In this document: positions 20,631 to 29,624 of the stretch, in pieces | Layout of the letters: every line of letters begins with the position of its first letter | Position numbering within the stretch: the stretch's first letter is position 1 | From: Undaria pinnatifida | Lineage: Eukaryota > Sar > Phaeophyceae > Laminariales > Alariaceae | Assembly (NCBI GenBank): GCA_012845835.1 | Contig: JABAKD010000030.1 | Location: 1,553,412-1,617,411, forward strand | DNA: 64,000 nucleotides | Direction: 5' to 3' | Translations under genes and position numbers: made by a program | Notes under the pieces: generated by a model | Told to the model about the DNA's origin: nothing | The model's input: only the letters and a program-made list of their open reading frames with translations | The model's database searches: none

Positions 20631-21411
20631 GCTGTTGTTGCTGTTGCTGTTGTTGCTGTGGTTGTTGTGGTGGTGGTGGTTGGTGGTGGTGGTGGTGGTG
20701 GGTGGTGGTGATAGTGGACGTTTTGGCGTGTTGCCGGTTTGTTGGTGTTGGTGTGAGTGCTGTCGTTGGCGCCGTTTTCACTTCTGTCAATTGCTGTTGC
20801 TATTTATTGGTTGAAAGAGTAACCCCGAGTAGATAACGTGCCACTGCTGCCCTTGCACAGCCGAAAAACAAACACCCTGTCTATCCCATTTCACTCCAGC
20901 GTGTGCAGTTATATATCGAGACGTACGACCCAGCAACCATTTCCCTATATTAAATAAAAAAGTGGTCGGGTGCTCATACCTCCCCTCCCCCTGCCATTCC
21001 CCTTGCCCCTCCTTCCGACATCCCTCCCATCTTCAATCTCCCCACTCCCCCCTCTCTGTTTTTTTCTTCTTCTTTTTTCGCAGGACGATCGTGTTCGCGG
21101 CCAACCCCCGCGACGGTTTCGTGCCGCTTCACTCCGCTGCGGTCCGATCCCCTCCCGAAGTCGAGGCGAGGTCAAGCCGCACGGTGGGTGTCTCCGCCGA
21201 AATGGCTAAGATGCTAATGTCTAAGGTGGACGAACGAAACAACAGAGTTGTGCGGATGACTCTAGATGCGCCTCGCAGCAAGCAGGCCCAGGGGGCGCTC
21301 GACACGGTGATAGGGCGGGCCGGGCACATGTGCTTCATTGAGTGCCCTCAGGTTGCTTGGCTGATTTCACTGGCGCTGATGCCGTTTATGGAAGAGAGGT
21401 ATAAGGAGTAG
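6451..21411 (+). CDS. FAM135-type alpha/beta-hydrolase (DUF3657-DUF676), 13 exons, 5' incomplete
   Basis: This is a predicted serine lipase/esterase of the FAM135 family; its substrate is unknown. Exons placed: 6451-6670, 7646-7822, 9042-9158, 9829-9929, 10023-11581, 12105-12255, 13494-14510, 15924-17335, 17843-17943, 18490-18887, 19344-19492, 20237-20343, 21084-21411. The N-terminal exons match DUF3657 (LHRYHPLIF, LLDVTLHV). The C-terminal exons match DUF676: NHLIVLVHGLGGRPADM, the nucleophile motif CFSMGG, TLACPHLG, a LYRLSF exon, then NPRDGFVPLHSAAV (Asp) and IGRAGHMCF (His). Between them lie more than 1000 residues of Ala/Gly/Pro/Ser-rich filler, far more than in most relatives. The nucleophile elbow is C-x-S-x-G rather than G-x-S-x-G. 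Splice phases agree at all junctions except exon 3 to 4, and exon 7 carries a frame break. The first exon was not found. Family assignment is firm; biological role is not. Confidence 0.9.
6675..6845 (+). repeat. GGGAG-rich purine tract
   Basis: A purine-only tract made of GGGAGG and GAGAGG units with a run of about 18 G, directly after the donor at 6671. It makes this intron start strongly G-rich on the sense strand. Confidence 0.85.
7303..7700 (+). repeat. About 140-bp tandem triplication spanning an acceptor and exon start
   Basis: Three tandem units each hold a pyrimidine tract (CCCCGTCCCCCTTACGTTA type), the acceptor CTCGACAG, and the first roughly 30 coding bases of the exon (GAACAAGTCCAGCTTAACGA and on). 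The three acceptors precede exon starts at about 7381, 7522 and 7646. Only the third unit runs on into the full exon. Confidence 0.9.
7646..7822 (+). CDS. FAM135-like gene, exon 2 (DUF3657)
   Basis: Acceptor CTCGACAG ends at 7645 and donor GTGAGA begins at 7823; phase 0 in and out, 59 codons. It encodes EQVQLNEGCLFRIHMD followed by VIAIEFRLL, matching the DUF3657 strands after 'PFRIKYAR'. Its 5' edge is the third unit of a tandem triplication. Confidence 0.85.
8813..8990 (+). repeat. TTGGCGCGAAACTGCTG-type minisatellite
   Basis: Eight or more degenerate units of about 20 bp, each with a TTGGCGCGAAA-like core, lie in the intron just before the exon at 9042. A few related units occur at 7905-7975. 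The core resembles an E2F-type TTTSGCGC site, but nothing shows regulatory function. Confidence 0.75.
9042..9158 (+). CDS. FAM135-like gene, exon 3 (DUF3657)
   Basis: Acceptor CTGTGCGGCAG ends at 9041 and donor GTGAGG begins at 9159; 39 codons, phase 0 in and out. It encodes GGLHRYHPLIFRQPHLCLLD and then VTLHV, the best-conserved N-terminal stretch of FAM135 proteins (compare 'LHxxHPVxFDxxHxxLVDVSVH'). Confidence 0.9.
9575..9787 (+). mobile_element. MITE with CAGG..-type terminal inverted repeats, copy 2
   Basis: It begins CAGGGGAGCACAAAAAA and ends TTTTTTGCGTGCTCCCCTG, and matches 121-336 along its length. It sits inside the intron between FAM135-like exons 3 and 4. No target-site duplication is evident. 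Confidence 0.75.
9829..9929 (+). CDS. FAM135-like gene, exon 4
   Basis: Donor GTGTGC begins at 9930 in phase 0, and the next exon starts in phase 0, so the right end is sound. It encodes ...ELLLLKSGAPENLNITAVMA and a short tail. The left end is uncertain: acceptor AAGTCAG (ending 9828) needs one incoming base, while exon 3 ends in phase 0. An alternative acceptor, CTTCTACTCAAG ending at 9863, restores phase but removes the hydrophobic start. Confidence 0.6.
10023..11581 (+). CDS. FAM135-like gene, exon 5 (low-complexity)
   Basis: Acceptor CTTTCCCTCAG ends at 10022 and donor GTAATT begins at 11582; phase 0 in, 2 out, matching the next exon. It opens with a short ordered piece (ALTAISHPGGPAGLAAAIAA) and then becomes Gly, Ala, Lys and Ser rich with Ser-Arg and poly-Gly runs, presumably disordered. 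An internal GTAAGT at 11352 is a perfect donor, but it would break phase with the next exon. Confidence 0.8.
12105..12255 (+). CDS. FAM135-like gene, exon 6
   Basis: Acceptor GGGCAG ends at 12104 and donor GTAGGC begins at 12256; phase 2 in, 0 out, agreeing on both sides. It encodes a charged segment with KGLFRLREEWLRDTMRAW, similar in character to the helical region between the two domains of FAM135 proteins. Confidence 0.8.
12281..12436 (+). repeat. 77-bp tandem duplication
   Basis: Two units (12281-12357 and 12358-12436) share GGTTCATCATGTCATGCATG and GTGACGCCGGT, with only a few substitutions. They lie 25 bp after the donor at 12256. Confidence 0.9.
12735..13150 (+). repeat. About 410-bp dispersed repeat, copy 1
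   Basis: Landmarks in order are GTGCGGGGTGGAGAG, GTAAGGCACCCACGAGGCAG, a CTCGCGGCGCGCTTGGTGCA block, and GGGATGCGAGGGTCTAA near the right end. The same order occurs at 29625-30030 and 32460-32880. No protein frame is conserved between copies, so it is probably a non-autonomous element. This copy lies in a FAM135-like intron. Confidence 0.85.
13235..13355 (+). repeat. Dispersed repeat with poly-C end
   Basis: A block around GGATGCGTGGTCAATGATCA, ending GAGTACC followed by poly-C. Inverted relatives occur at 18920-19035 and 31745-31830. It directly follows the 410-bp repeat and may be part of a compound element. Confidence 0.7.
13494..14510 (+). CDS. FAM135-like gene, exon 7 with a reading-frame break
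   Basis: Acceptor CCCTCCCTCCAG ends at 13493 and donor GTAGGG begins at 14511. The left part (LLEISSGDRAALLRLNESLL) reads in phase 0 from the acceptor. The right part (SLLPVFDRELHGFDD, then DLPFLVVESWGG) is open only in another frame, and that frame gives phase 1 out, as exon 8 requires. The break lies between about 14240 and 14375. Either a G-run in the GGGGG-rich stretch has lost or gained a base, or a 74-bp intron (about 14304-14377, with a pyrimidine-rich acceptor ...CGCCGCAG) has been missed. Confidence 0.65.
15679..15766. mobile_element. Short TTAACCCCTTT-type element
   Basis: About 88 bp from GTTAACCCCTTTACAG to TTGTAAAGGCGTTAA, with inverted ends and the inner CCCCCAAAAGGGGTTTCCA motif shared with 4027-4116 and 6134-6348. 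It lies in a FAM135-like intron. Confidence 0.65.
15924..17335 (+). CDS. FAM135-like gene, exon 8 (start of DUF676)
   Basis: Acceptor CAACCCTCCTCAG ends at 15923 and donor GTAATG begins at 17336; phase 1 in, 0 out. It starts SPMVGSKEFRVFQG, then about 400 residues of Ala/Pro/Thr and Gly/Ser runs, and ends with the first strand of the hydrolase fold, NHLIVLVHGLGGRPADMALM. 'VHGLGG' is the oxyanion-hole motif of DUF676 lipases. Confidence 0.9.
17395..17500 (-). repeat. Partial inverted copy of the 410-bp repeat
   Basis: The reverse complement carries the GTGCTCCGTCCC, GGGATGCGAAGG and CATGCACGACAATGAGTAC landmarks found at the right end of the 410-bp repeat. Only the end of the element is present. 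Confidence 0.65.
17843..17943 (+). CDS. FAM135-like gene, exon 9 (DUF676), GC donor
   Basis: Acceptor CTTTGAACAG ends at 17842, phase 0 in. The exon encodes VMVATSLQDMRKDNLGVESM and then GHRLAEEV, equivalent to the 'D(F/T)xxMxxRLLDEI' helix of FAM135. The only donor giving the phase 2 needed by exon 10 is CAG|GCAAGT at 17944, a classic GC-AG intron start. The nearby GTACAC at 17924 gives the wrong phase. Confidence 0.8.
18490..18887 (+). CDS. FAM135-like gene, exon 10 (DUF676 nucleophile)
   Basis: Acceptor CCAAAACAG ends at 18489 and donor GTAAGC begins at 18888; phase 2 in, 1 out. After about 115 low-complexity residues it ends GGMLSFVCFSMG, the strand and nucleophile elbow of the hydrolase. 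The elbow is completed by the next exon (CFSMGGLVARS). The residue two before the serine is Cys where relatives have Gly or Ala. The low-complexity insert sits directly before the nucleophile strand. Confidence 0.85.
18920..19035 (-). repeat. Inverted copy of the poly-C-ended dispersed repeat
   Basis: The reverse complement matches 13235-13355: CCAACGTTTGGGCGC, TTGATCACGCATCC and TACTCATTTG landmarks in reverse order. It begins 33 bp after the donor at 18888. Confidence 0.75.
19344..19492 (+). CDS. FAM135-like gene, exon 11 (DUF676)
   Basis: Acceptor CCCTCTTATACAG ends at 19343 and donor GTGGGC begins at 19493; phase 1 in, 0 out. It encodes LVARSSLLEPAMVPYLASLR and then CFVTLACPHLGQ, matching the conserved 'TFVSLSGPHLG' of FAM135 and related DUF676 proteins. 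Confidence 0.92.
20237..20343 (+). CDS. FAM135-like gene, exon 12 (DUF676)
   Basis: Acceptor GGTTCTAG ends at 20236 and donor GTAATT begins at 20344; phase 0 in, 2 out. It encodes LTGLRVLHELDLDD, then ETTLYRLSFSPGLERF, matching 'SLLQLTLRDxxDLRxxFLYxLSxxxGLxYF'. A decayed second copy follows within 60 bp. Confidence 0.9.
20400..20495 (+). pseudogene. Decayed tandem duplicate of FAM135-like exon 12
   Basis: An open stretch reads MDDTEAILYRVSFSAGLERF, clearly paralogous to the LYRLSFSPGLERF exon just upstream. The DNA match continues past the donor (CTG|GTATTTCCCGCCGAA versus CAG|GTAATTCCCGCTGAA). The segment between the usable AG (20402) and the GT (20482) is 79 bp against 107 bp for the real exon, so using it in place of, or beside, exon 12 shifts the frame. 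It looks like a relic of a tandem duplication. Confidence 0.8.
20508..20706. repeat. (TTG)n / (GTGGTG)n microsatellite
   Basis: About 200 bp of TTG units with TGC and TGGCCG interruptions, passing into GTG units. It lies in the last FAM135-like intron, directly after the decayed exon copy. The poly-Gln, poly-Leu and poly-Cys frames are artefacts. Confidence 0.95.
21084..21411 (+). CDS. FAM135-like gene, terminal exon 13
   Basis: Acceptor TTCTTTTTTCGCAG ends at 21083, phase 2 in, and the frame closes with TAG at 21409-21411. It encodes TIVFAANPRDGFVPLHSAAV with the catalytic Asp, and IGRAGHMCFIE with the catalytic His, and ends FMEERYKE. Both are the expected DUF676 C-terminal motifs, so the triad is complete across exons 10 and 13. 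Confidence 0.93.
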
Positions 21412-21424
21412 GAGCGATGTTGGT

Positions 21425-21960
21425 GTTGTACCTGGAATATTGTGCCTGGTGTGTTTTCGCGGCTGTTGTGGGTTGTTGCTACGTGGTACTAGTATGGTAT
21501 GCCGAGTATTTTGTTCCGGGCGTACTAAAGTTATACCTGCGTGGTGCGGTCTTCCTGGCATGTTTTTGTACCTACATGGTGAGGTAATGGCATGCTACTC
21601 CTGGTGTGTTATTCCCGGTATCCAATTCCTGGTATACTTTACCTGGTATGTTTCGCTTGCTATGTTCCGCGTGGTGTATTTTACCTGGTATGGGGTACGT
21701 ATACGAGATCTTGGTATAGTTCACCTCGTATGTTCACCTGGCGTATTGTGCCTGGCATGTCGTGCGCGGTGTTATGTGCCAGCTTGCTTATCTTACATCA
21801 ACGTGATATAATCTGCGTTGTATTTGGTATCTTCTACCTACGTGATGCAGTATTCCTGGTTTTGTTATACCCTGCACCTACCATGCATGTCGCTCCTGGC
21901 GTGTTATTCCTGCTATACGATTCCTGGTATATGTATTGTACCTGACAAAATATGCCGGGT
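21425..21960 (+). repeat. Degenerate TACCTGGTATG-type minisatellite
   Basis: More than fifteen loosely spaced units resembling TTTTACCTGGTATGTT recur every 17-25 bp, directly after the FAM135-like stop codon. Related single motifs, sometimes as palindromes (TACCTGGTACCTCGTACCAG), occur near 4280, 43185 and 57640. Confidence 0.7.
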
Positions 21961-22314
21961 ATGCTGCTCTTGGTGTGTATGTATGGCCCGTGGACAAGAA
22001 AAAAAAATAGGGCTGCTGTATGCTGGAAAAACAAAACTTGGCTGTCTGGTTTGTTTTTTTTCTGTCGCTGTGTGTTGTTCATGTTTTGGGTGTGTGTTGT
22101 GTCTGCGTTGTCTAGCTGCGTGCGTTCGTGTGTGTGCCGTGTCGTGTGTGAATGTCATTTTTGTTTTGGTCTAGTTGAGGGGTCGATGGGAGGGGGCAGG
22201 AGAGGGAGGGGGGGGGGGCAGGGGGGGTTATTCCGTCGATGCACGACAACTGTCTTTTTTTGTTTGCAGTGTGTAAGCTGAAGAGAATGCATGACCAGCA
22301 GTCCCGGATCCCGA

Positions 22315-22425
22315 AGTCTCTTGCCGAAACTATCCCGGAACGGCCCCGAACGGTCCCGGAACAATTCCGATACGATCCAGAACGGTCTCGGAATGTTCTC
22401 CGAACAATGCTGGAACGGGCCCCGG
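22315..22425 (+). repeat. CCCGAACGGTC-type short tandem repeat
   Basis: Several imperfect 11-20-bp units (CCCGGAACGGCCCCGAACGG and relatives) form a 66-codon open frame of Pro-Glu-Arg repeats. The preceding TTTGTTTGCAG resembles an acceptor, but no partner exon is evident. Confidence 0.6.
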
Positions 22426-24647
22426 AAAAAAAAAGTTAATCGAAAACGAAAGAGCAGGCGCTGCGTAGGGCCGCCGAGATGCGCACCAGCATATAGCTGC
22501 TATTTGGCTCTCCCGGCAAGTTTTGTTTGTTTATTTTCGGTCTCAATGGAACGAGTAAAACGACAACCCTCGCCCCCCTCTCCCCCCCCCCCCCCCGCGG
22601 GCGTGGGCGCATAGTGTGGCGATCGTTGTTGGAACGTTTTTTTTTAGGGAAACAGTTACGATGGATGAAACCGTAAGTTTTTTCGTTGTGAAACCATAAC
22701 GATGGTTGAAATCATAACGAGACCCTTTCTTCTCGCGGGTGTTCGCGGACAAAATTATTGCCTAGCGAGCATAGGTCTCGATTTTTTATTTAATTATTTT
22801 TGTTCGGCTTGCAACACTCAAGCGTGGGGAATTGCGGTCAGCCGGAGGGGCTATATAGTCACTCTGGGGTGGGAAAGGGGGGTCAGGCGGAGAGGTCCAA
22901 ACAGGGGGGTAGTGGTGGTGGTGGGTGGTGGTACGGAACGCTTTTTTTGTGGAGCTGCAGGGGCGGACGTGGCTGTACCGGTGGGAAACGGGGGTTTAAA
23001 ACGGGGCAGAGGCGAACGCAGATGAGGCGAAAGCTGAGCTGTCTTTGCCTCTTTACTAGAAGAGGGAGGGGAGGGAAGAGGTGCTTTCCGGCGTCATACT
23101 TTTTTTACCCCGTCCCCCGTCCCCTCCGCGCCCCTCCCGCTCCCCTTGCCATGGTTGCAGTAAGTTTCTGTCTTTGCGCGACAGCGTGGCAAGGGCGGTA
23201 TGAGTGAGCCATCCCGGGCCAAGGAGGTGTGATATTTGTGTCGTTGTTCCGAGGGGCCATGCCTATGCGTGATGATTGGCGGGCGGCCCATGCCCAAAGC
23301 GTGCCTATAGTTGAGAGCCGTACGCGATGGAGCGCGGTGGGGCGCGGCGGGGGTGGGGGGGCAGAGAGGGGGGTTGAGAGAGAAAGGCAATACGATTTCA
23401 AACAACGAACGAAAACAAAAATATGGGATAGGTCCTGCAGATGACGGGACTGAAACACGCGAACTGAGGGACGGCGCATTCAACGCACACGTACGATATT
23501 GGACGAGGCGGGCTGGGTCGAGGGTGGGGCTCGGGATGGTTGTTTGTTGGTCGGGGGGGGGCGGGGGGGGGGGGGGGGGGGGGTGAGATGCTTCAACCCC
23601 TGCTGCGAGAGGAAGCGGTTGCCCTTCGTCGCCTCTTCTATTATTGATTTACATCCCCTCGCGGGTGTCGGTTGATTGGTCGGTCGGTCGGACGGCTTCT
23701 TGGTTTTATTCTTGTTTTATTGTTTATTTTTTTGTTTCGTTTAGTTCTTCTGATTCTGATTTTGATCTTCTAGTTTTTCTGACTCTTCTTCTATTTCTTC
23801 CTTTTTGACCGTGTACTACTTCTAATGCTGCTGTATACTTTTTGCGTTAGCGCCCGCTTTGCGGAGGGGTTATCGGAAAGGAGGCAGTTGTATATGTCAC
23901 CTCGTTGGTGGGGTTGGGTATGACACGCGCTTTCGGTGGCCGGGCCTGAGGGAGATTGCTGTAGATTGCACAGGTAAAAAAAAAGTACGTAGTGAGAGAT
24001 TTTGTAACCGTAGTCATCCAAACGGCAGGTTGGTTGACTACGAGCGTACCAGGCTTATTTTCAAACTGTCCGGTTGCTTGACTCAGTGTGGAGTAACACT
24101 TGTATCTGGTTCGCCGAACAACCACCGCGGTTCTCGGCATTATCTATGTCTTTCTATCTGCCTGCCGACGAAGTATTAATATTTCTCTAGTGACGCACGC
24201 ATACCCGTACGTGCTCTTCACTACTCGGAGTTAATGGGACTAGTTACATTTTTCAGTAGCTACAAGGTTAAAGAGGTGCGTATTAGTAGTGAGCTTTGAG
24301 GTGGAAGTGCAGTTATTTTTTTTATTTTGAGAAGCTGGCGGAGCGAAAAACAAAGATGGTATTTGTAGGAGGCCGGTCCTTCTTGTCGCGTCAAGGCTTC
24401 TGTTGGCCTCACTGTGCTGTTCATTGTGTGTGTGGCGCGGTCATTCAATGAGGTCCAACCGCGGCCCCCTGCGAGCATCAGCGGAGGTAGTCAACTATTT
24501 GACTTTTTTGTCGTTGCGTACTTCCGCTTGTCTTTTCGAGGGGATATGAAAGTAATCCTGCACCTTCTCGCTTCCTCCCCCCCCTCCCCACCCCTTCGGA
24601 CTTTGCTGCCTTGTAAGGCGTTTGGTACGGCCCGCCCGTACGCTGTA

Positions 24648-24648
<1 letters not shown>

Positions 24649-24685
<37 letters not shown>
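24649..24685 (+). repeat. (CTG)12 microsatellite
   Basis: Twelve nearly perfect GCTGCT triplets in non-coding sequence. Confidence 0.97.
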
Positions 24686-25521
24686 ACGTTGTGGTGTGGT
24701 TCGGGGGGTGCGATAGTTACGTCCGAAGCTTGAAGCTGTAGGACAATAAGAGTGCTCGTGGGAGAAGGAGAGAGGGTAGAGGTGGTAGTGAGACTGGTAC
24801 TGGTTGTTGTCACACAGTAGTAGTTCGGTGTTTTGCTCTCGTTTCGTCGCGGACAGCAGCTGGTGATAGATGATGGTAAGCGTTCGCGACGCTCTCGTAT
24901 GTCATATGCACATGCAGCAAGCAGATAATAATCTGCCAAGAGCCAGTCCGCTCAGCCCTTTCATCGTGAAGAAAGCTTCACGCTACCCTCGTCCAGGGTA
25001 TTGGTATAGCAATAATATTAATAGTAGTTAGGATAGGCGGGGGTGGCATATACCGATACGTGGCAAGCGCGGAGCGGGGTGGGAATAAGTATAGTCGCTT
25101 TTGCACCCCATCATTCCCTTTAGACGTGCAACCGCGTTGCGGGGGGGAAAGTACTTGGAATATAAATTGAGCATTTTGAGGTAGTGAAAGGGTTAAGAAC
25201 ATGTTTCAGCACTTTTTTGTGGATTCTATCGAAGGGTCGTACTAGTAAATGGACGTTTTTGGCGCCTTACTAACACGCGTACATAAATAATTTGATTCCG
25301 GTATGTACGTCGGAGTGTTTCCTTCATTAGGCCTATGCATGAGTATCCCGCGTCAGGAAGGGTTTGGCATTCCCCCAACTTTCGTCGGCGACCGTCGAGG
25401 CTCTGCTTTTCTCACGGCACACTGGCAAGGGTGCACCTGGTTTTTGTCGGGGCTTTTTGCAGGTCAGGCCATTTCTCGCTGGCTGGACCCGATCAGGGTG
25501 GCTAGTGATATTTGCAATCCT

Positions 25522-25700
25522 CTTGACCCGACCCGACCCGACCCGACCCGACCCGACCCGACCCGACCCGACCCGCGAGGTTTTCGGACCCGACCCGACC
25601 CGACCCGCGAGGTTTTCGGATTTCGGATAGCTCCTGGCCCGACCCGACTCGAATCGCGAGATCTTAGAAACCTTCTGACCCGACCCGCGGTACGGGCCAT
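25522..25700 (+). repeat. (ACCCG)n array with GCGAGGTTTTCGG spacers
   Basis: About ten perfect CCCGA pentamers are followed by two units combining ACCCGACCCGACCCGCGAGG with TTTTCGGA, then decaying units to about 25700. The complementary GGGTC motif recurs as GTCGGGTTGGGTCGGGCCGG at 30645-30670. Confidence 0.95.
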
Positions 25701-28205
25701 GACCCGTGAAAAGCCCTGGTTTTTATTCGGGCGAAGCGAGTTTCTAATTCCCACCTGCGGTCCCCCCGTAATAGCGCTCTACTCGAAAAAAAAAAGTTCG
25801 TGTGTTTGTACGCTTTAACTTGAATTTAGACTAGGTCACTAGAAAATGGGTGCTGTGGTGGCGGACCACACGAAAAAAAAAAAAAAAAACAGCACAACAG
25901 CACAGCGGGACACACGAGCACACAGAGCACACAAGCGACCGCCAACACGCACAGCGGTCGCACAGCAGTCAGCACCACACGCACAGCAGACAACACACGC
26001 AAGCAGGGGGCATAGCTGATGGCACACGAACCAATGGCCCGTGGACGCACACGTCTGGCGACAATTACATCTATCACCTGTCGCTCGTTTTAGCGACAGC
26101 TACAATATCTTTATTAAAAGGTCCCACCTGACTTTAGGACCTTAATATCTCACCCTAAAGAACTGACTTGGAGAAAAATGAATGTGCGCCGTGGCCAACA
26201 TTCCCATGACCTTGGTATCGTATGGTATAAGACGAGAACTGCTGTCAAGACAAGACACTGCACGATACGTAGCGGTAGAGGGTTGGCCGTTACTTAGTTG
26301 AGGAGCTCCCGCTGATCAGAAACATTTTGGCCGAAAAGTGCTGTTGTTAGATACCTCGATCGTAGCGCGCGTCTCACGCAGCCTTCGCGCTTTCCGCGAC
26401 GGAAGAAAGCCTCCTTCCTCCTGCTCTCAGGCTCCTGGTACGATTTTTTTGTGCTGAAAACATACATGATCGGGAGTGAACGGGACCCCCGAACGAAGAC
26501 TTGGTTTCTTTTTGAACCAACATTCGAAACCCCGGATTGGGTAAAATAGATAACACATGCAATTCTGACCGGCATACATTACCGACCGGCTAGATGCTGA
26601 CCTTGCACACGGTTTGCGCTTACGTGCCGAAATTGTGTTTTTCCCCAGCTTACTGGCGTTGTCTCTGGCCAAACCAACCTGTCCGTCTGTCCGCCTGTCT
26701 GCCTTGTCTTGCCTGTCGGATGAAATTACTGGGATACACACCTCCATTTTTTTTATAACGTTTTTGTCAAACATAACAGGCAGATAAAAAACGTAGCACG
26801 AAGGCGTTCGAATGAGAGTAAACGTCTTCGTGAGACGCGCGCCCACCATTCCTTCAGGACAGCCGGAACCCCAATTGAGACATGTAATAATGGAGTGCCC
26901 TCCGTAGAAGGATAGTTTATAGATTCGACGTGAAACCATGTCATGGTTGAGGTGAAACCACGTGACATTAGATGTCACATTCACGTCAAGGCCATCATAG
27001 ATGGGCGGTAATGTAGGTGACGATGATGGGACAAGCAGGACGCCCCACATCTCACTACCTGCTCTACCTGCTCTACTTGCTTTGCCCTGCGCTACCATGT
27101 GCCAAGGGCCTGTTTTGTCTGCCTTTTAGAGTTCAAGGTAGAGGAAATAATGTATAAGCTTTTGAGTCTATCCAGCGAGCCATGAGGAGAGACCAAACAA
27201 GGGCACCGGAACCCATGAGGAGCACACTTCCCAACACCGACCAACCACGCATCCCCCACTCGGAATACCACTACAGACAGCAGTTGCTGCGCGCTTTGAA
27301 CATGCGTCGTTGTTTGCGGTGTTCTGCGTTTATTATACTTTAAAAAACACACTAACCCTTCGCTTTGATTAGCCCCTCCTTGTTGTAGTCCTTTCAATTT
27401 TTCGCCTCCACTTATTCCTTCGTCCACGGCTTCAACAACAAAAACAATCATCTGAAGAACAAGAATGGTGACTAAATCAGTGGTAGTTGGCATGCAATTC
27501 AGGCAACATAGATAGGTGGAACTAACGCCGCTCCGAAAACCGAAAGCGGCGTAGTGTACGGTTCGTACAGGCCCTTTGGAGGGCTTCGCCCGAAGGTTTC
27601 TTCCGAACTGATACTCCGAAGACAAACGTCCGTACGTTCGTTCGTGCCCGCTTCGGTCCATTCGCGGGAATCTCGATATTTTCGATTCTTGATACTATCG
27701 GTCCAGGCCATCCTGCGACGCAAAAATCTACTCCGTTGGCCATATCCCATCACAATTTCTGACCCTCACGAAGTTTCAGCTCTTTTGTCGCCGCAGGCGT
27801 TTAGTTGTGCTGGTAACGGCGCAGCGTGTTCACCTTCTCGGGTTGTAATTCGTGGACTGTCGACGGAGGGATAGAAACCGCACACTGTTTCCTAATCTTA
27901 TCTTTTGCTTTTAAGGTGTGCTCGCACCGACGTACGAGCCGGTCAGCGGCGAGGTTCCTATTGCCGCGGATACCGAACGGCAGGAAGACTGTTGTACTGC
28001 CGTACGTTTAAGTCGGGTTTTAATCCACACTGTGGTAGTACTGTAGTTACTGTTGTAGAAGTACTATAAATAGTACGTAGTAAGAGTAGTAATAGAGTGC
28101 AGTAGTAAGAGTAGTATAGTAGAAGTAATAGTAGAAGCAGTAGTATCAACAGTAGTAGTATCAGTAGTAGCATTGTTCTACGGTAGCCCCCCTGACTGTT
28201 CGTAG

Positions 28206-28245
28206 TGATAGTAGTAGTAGCAGCAGTCGTAGTAGTAATAGGAGC

Positions 28246-28301
<56 letters not shown>

Positions 28302-28341
28302 CAGTAGCAGTAGCAGTAGCAGTAGTAGTAGTAGTAGTAGG
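28206..28341. repeat. (AGT)n microsatellite
   Basis: A dense AGT/GCAGTA tract of 136 bp, with sparser AGT-rich sequence starting near 28030. Around 28794-28850 a separate TGC/TTG tract follows. Both are non-coding. Confidence 0.95.
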
Positions 28342-29624
28342 ATATGGCGACACAGCAGCAGCATGCCTGTCCTTTTCACCAATGCGAAAAAGAAAACATC
28401 CCACTCTACCTCCGAGTGATCCGTCACCAAACAAACCATGAGGGCAGTTCTAAAGGCGCTATAATATAACCTACCCGCCCGAACCCCCAAAAGCGTGGAA
28501 GGCATTGATGACAGTTTTGGTTATGGTTATTTTTATTGCCATGAACGCACGCACACCTTTCCTTGTGCGGCCTCTGTGTCGTGCTCTGACCCGTCGCTCA
28601 GACCGAAGCCTTCACACGGAAGAGGCCTTCGGAAACAGCCTGCCCAAAAAACCGACGCGAGTTCGGCACCTACTACGTCAGACATCTCTATACATGTACA
28701 CCCCGAGCCGTAATTCCTTCATCTATCTGCTGATTGATTCTAGAATGTTCTGGGTAGAAACGTACTCCCAGCGCGACTACCAGCTACGGTGCTATTGTTG
28801 TTACTGCTGCTGTTGCTGCTGTTGTTGCTGCTGTTGTTGCTGCTGCGTGTGTTTATCCACCTGCCGTCGACGGGACATGGACAACCACCGTACACGAGCA
28901 GAGCTTCGTCCGTGGGCGCAGCTACGGCCTCCGCAAACGCAGTAGTACGTAACGGGGGCAAAACGCGGTTTGCTGGTAAAGATAATTTTACGCGCGTCAG
29001 TGGGCAATCTGGGTCGAATACAGAAACGTGGACGGCCGGGTTTTTTTAGGGGAAGATTTTGACGTATTATAGGCCAGCAAACCCACGCTGGACGCGAGTA
29101 GGGGTTCTTGCTGGGAGCGTTAGCAGACGGACGCGTTCTATGATAGAGGCATTAGGGTATACCGTTTTTTGGCATTCTGTTATTTTCTGAATGGCGGGGC
29201 TCCTTAGCCCAAAACCGGCAGAAAAAATGTCATTCAGTATTTATTGGCCATATTAATGTTTTGCACCTAGGCCATGAGTTGCTGTAGTTTTCGGGTGAGG
29301 TAGAGAGCTCCTCAAGGAAAAACAAAAGTCACAAAAAAAGGCGCATCCCTATCGTACGTAGCATGTATCAACAGACAACTAACAAACTGGTAGTCGCTGG
29401 GGTAGACCAACCAAACGAGACGCTTGCACCTTTTCTTCGCCTGCATCTCACGAAAAAAAAAAGACATTTCAAACGCAAGCCCTGTTCGACTAGTAAGCCA
29501 CGCCCCCCCTTCCCCCCTCCCGGGTGGCGTCGGTTGGCAATGACGCTGCAAAAAAGAACTCGCCTCTCACCACATGACCTAGAACACCATGGTACCGTCT
29601 CTTCCCCCCCCCTCTCGTTTTATG

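Noticed and set aside
20387-20836. Poly-Cys/poly-Gln open frames
   Set aside because: They arise from the (TTG)n tract inside the last FAM135-like intron; only the short exon-12 paralogue at the left end has meaning.
26427-27661. Two minus-strand frames of 223 and 189 residues
   Set aside because: No recognisable domain, no signal of splicing to neighbours, and composition similar to surrounding non-coding DNA. They cannot be excluded as a small lineage-specific gene.
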